Shown here: positions 13,098-13,147 of the stretch, in pieces | Position numbering within the stretch: the first letter of the stretch is position 1 | Layout: each line of letters starts with the position of its first letter | DNA from: DUZB01 sp964407525 | Lineage (GTDB): Bacteria; Desulfobacterota; DSM-4660; Desulfatiglandales; Desulfatiglandaceae | NCBI GenBank assembly: GCA_964407525.1 | Contig: CAYOWC010000119.1 | Location: 1-13,147, forward strand | DNA length: 13,147 nucleotides | Reading direction: 5' to 3' | The notes under the pieces: generated by a model | Database searches by the model: none | What the model was told of the DNA's origin: nothing | The model's input: only the letters and a program-made list of their open reading frames with translations | Translations under genes and position numbers: made by a program

Positions 13098-13147
13098 GCG
13101 GGCATAGCTCAGTTGGTAGAGTACAAGCTTCCCAAGCTTGGTGTCGC
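13098..13147 (+). tRNA. tRNA-Gly (anticodon CCC), 3' part outside the window
   Basis: The first 50 bases of a tRNA are present. Acceptor strand GCGGGCA is at 13098-13104, and the D stem GCTC/GAGT (13107-13110 and 13119-13122, one G-U pair) encloses an AGTTGGTA loop. The anticodon stem CAAGC/GCTTG encloses loop TTCCCAA, which places CCC at the anticodon. The GCGGGC acceptor and the anticodon both indicate glycine, reading GGG codons. The T arm and the 3' acceptor strand lie beyond the window end, so integrity cannot be checked. Confidence 0.9.

Overview
The window (13,147 bp, with one 100-N scaffold gap at 3131-3230) looks like a chromosomal segment of an anaerobic, probably sulfate-reducing-type bacterium of the Desulfobacterota. 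This is an inference from the acyl-CoA and hydroxy-acid gene set, the moderate G+C, and the many short dispersed intergenic repeats of a style I associate with that group. No 16S rRNA or other taxonomic marker is present.

Layout. The left half (17-7203) is all on the minus strand. In transcription order it holds an HD-domain phosphohydrolase (6619-7203), a short-chain dehydrogenase (SDR, 5198-6034), a thiamine-diphosphate lyase of the ILVBL/2-hydroxyacyl-CoA lyase 2 and benzaldehyde-lyase-like group (3241-4935), a bile-acid:sodium-symporter-family transporter (2186-3118), a second SDR (836-1645) and a TetR regulator (17-640). The right half is on the plus strand. A tight four-gene cluster encodes a GlcD-type FAD oxidase, an HSD10-like 3-hydroxyacyl-CoA dehydrogenase, an SCP2-type thiolase with an intact HDCF fingerprint, and its DUF35 zinc-ribbon/OB partner (7556-11427). 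It is followed by the queuosine-precursor pair queD-queE (11944-12974, 4-bp overlap) and a tRNA-Gly(CCC) cut by the window end.

How the genes may work together. The right cluster can be read as the end of a beta-oxidation-like route: a hydroxy acid is oxidised by the FAD enzyme, a 3-hydroxyacyl-CoA is oxidised by the HSD10-like SDR, and the 3-ketoacyl-CoA is cleaved by the thiolase-DUF35 pair. This resembles the BbsCD/BbsAB logic of anaerobic toluene degradation. The left cluster adds an importer for an organic anion, a C-C bond lyase acting on 2-hydroxyacyl(-CoA) or acyloin compounds, two more SDRs and a regulator. A linked catabolic island is plausible, but its substrate cannot be read from sequence.

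The non-coding DNA is the most unusual part. Two ~180-bp elements with inverted terminal repeats (656-836 and 7334-7512) are homologous over their whole length in opposite orientation. Almost every other gap carries a distinct repeat type: a 29-bp inverted pair of 9-bp units, paired GC-rich palindromes, a 14-bp pyrimidine tandem, a bipartite REP-like unit, and a repeat-built leader in front of queD.
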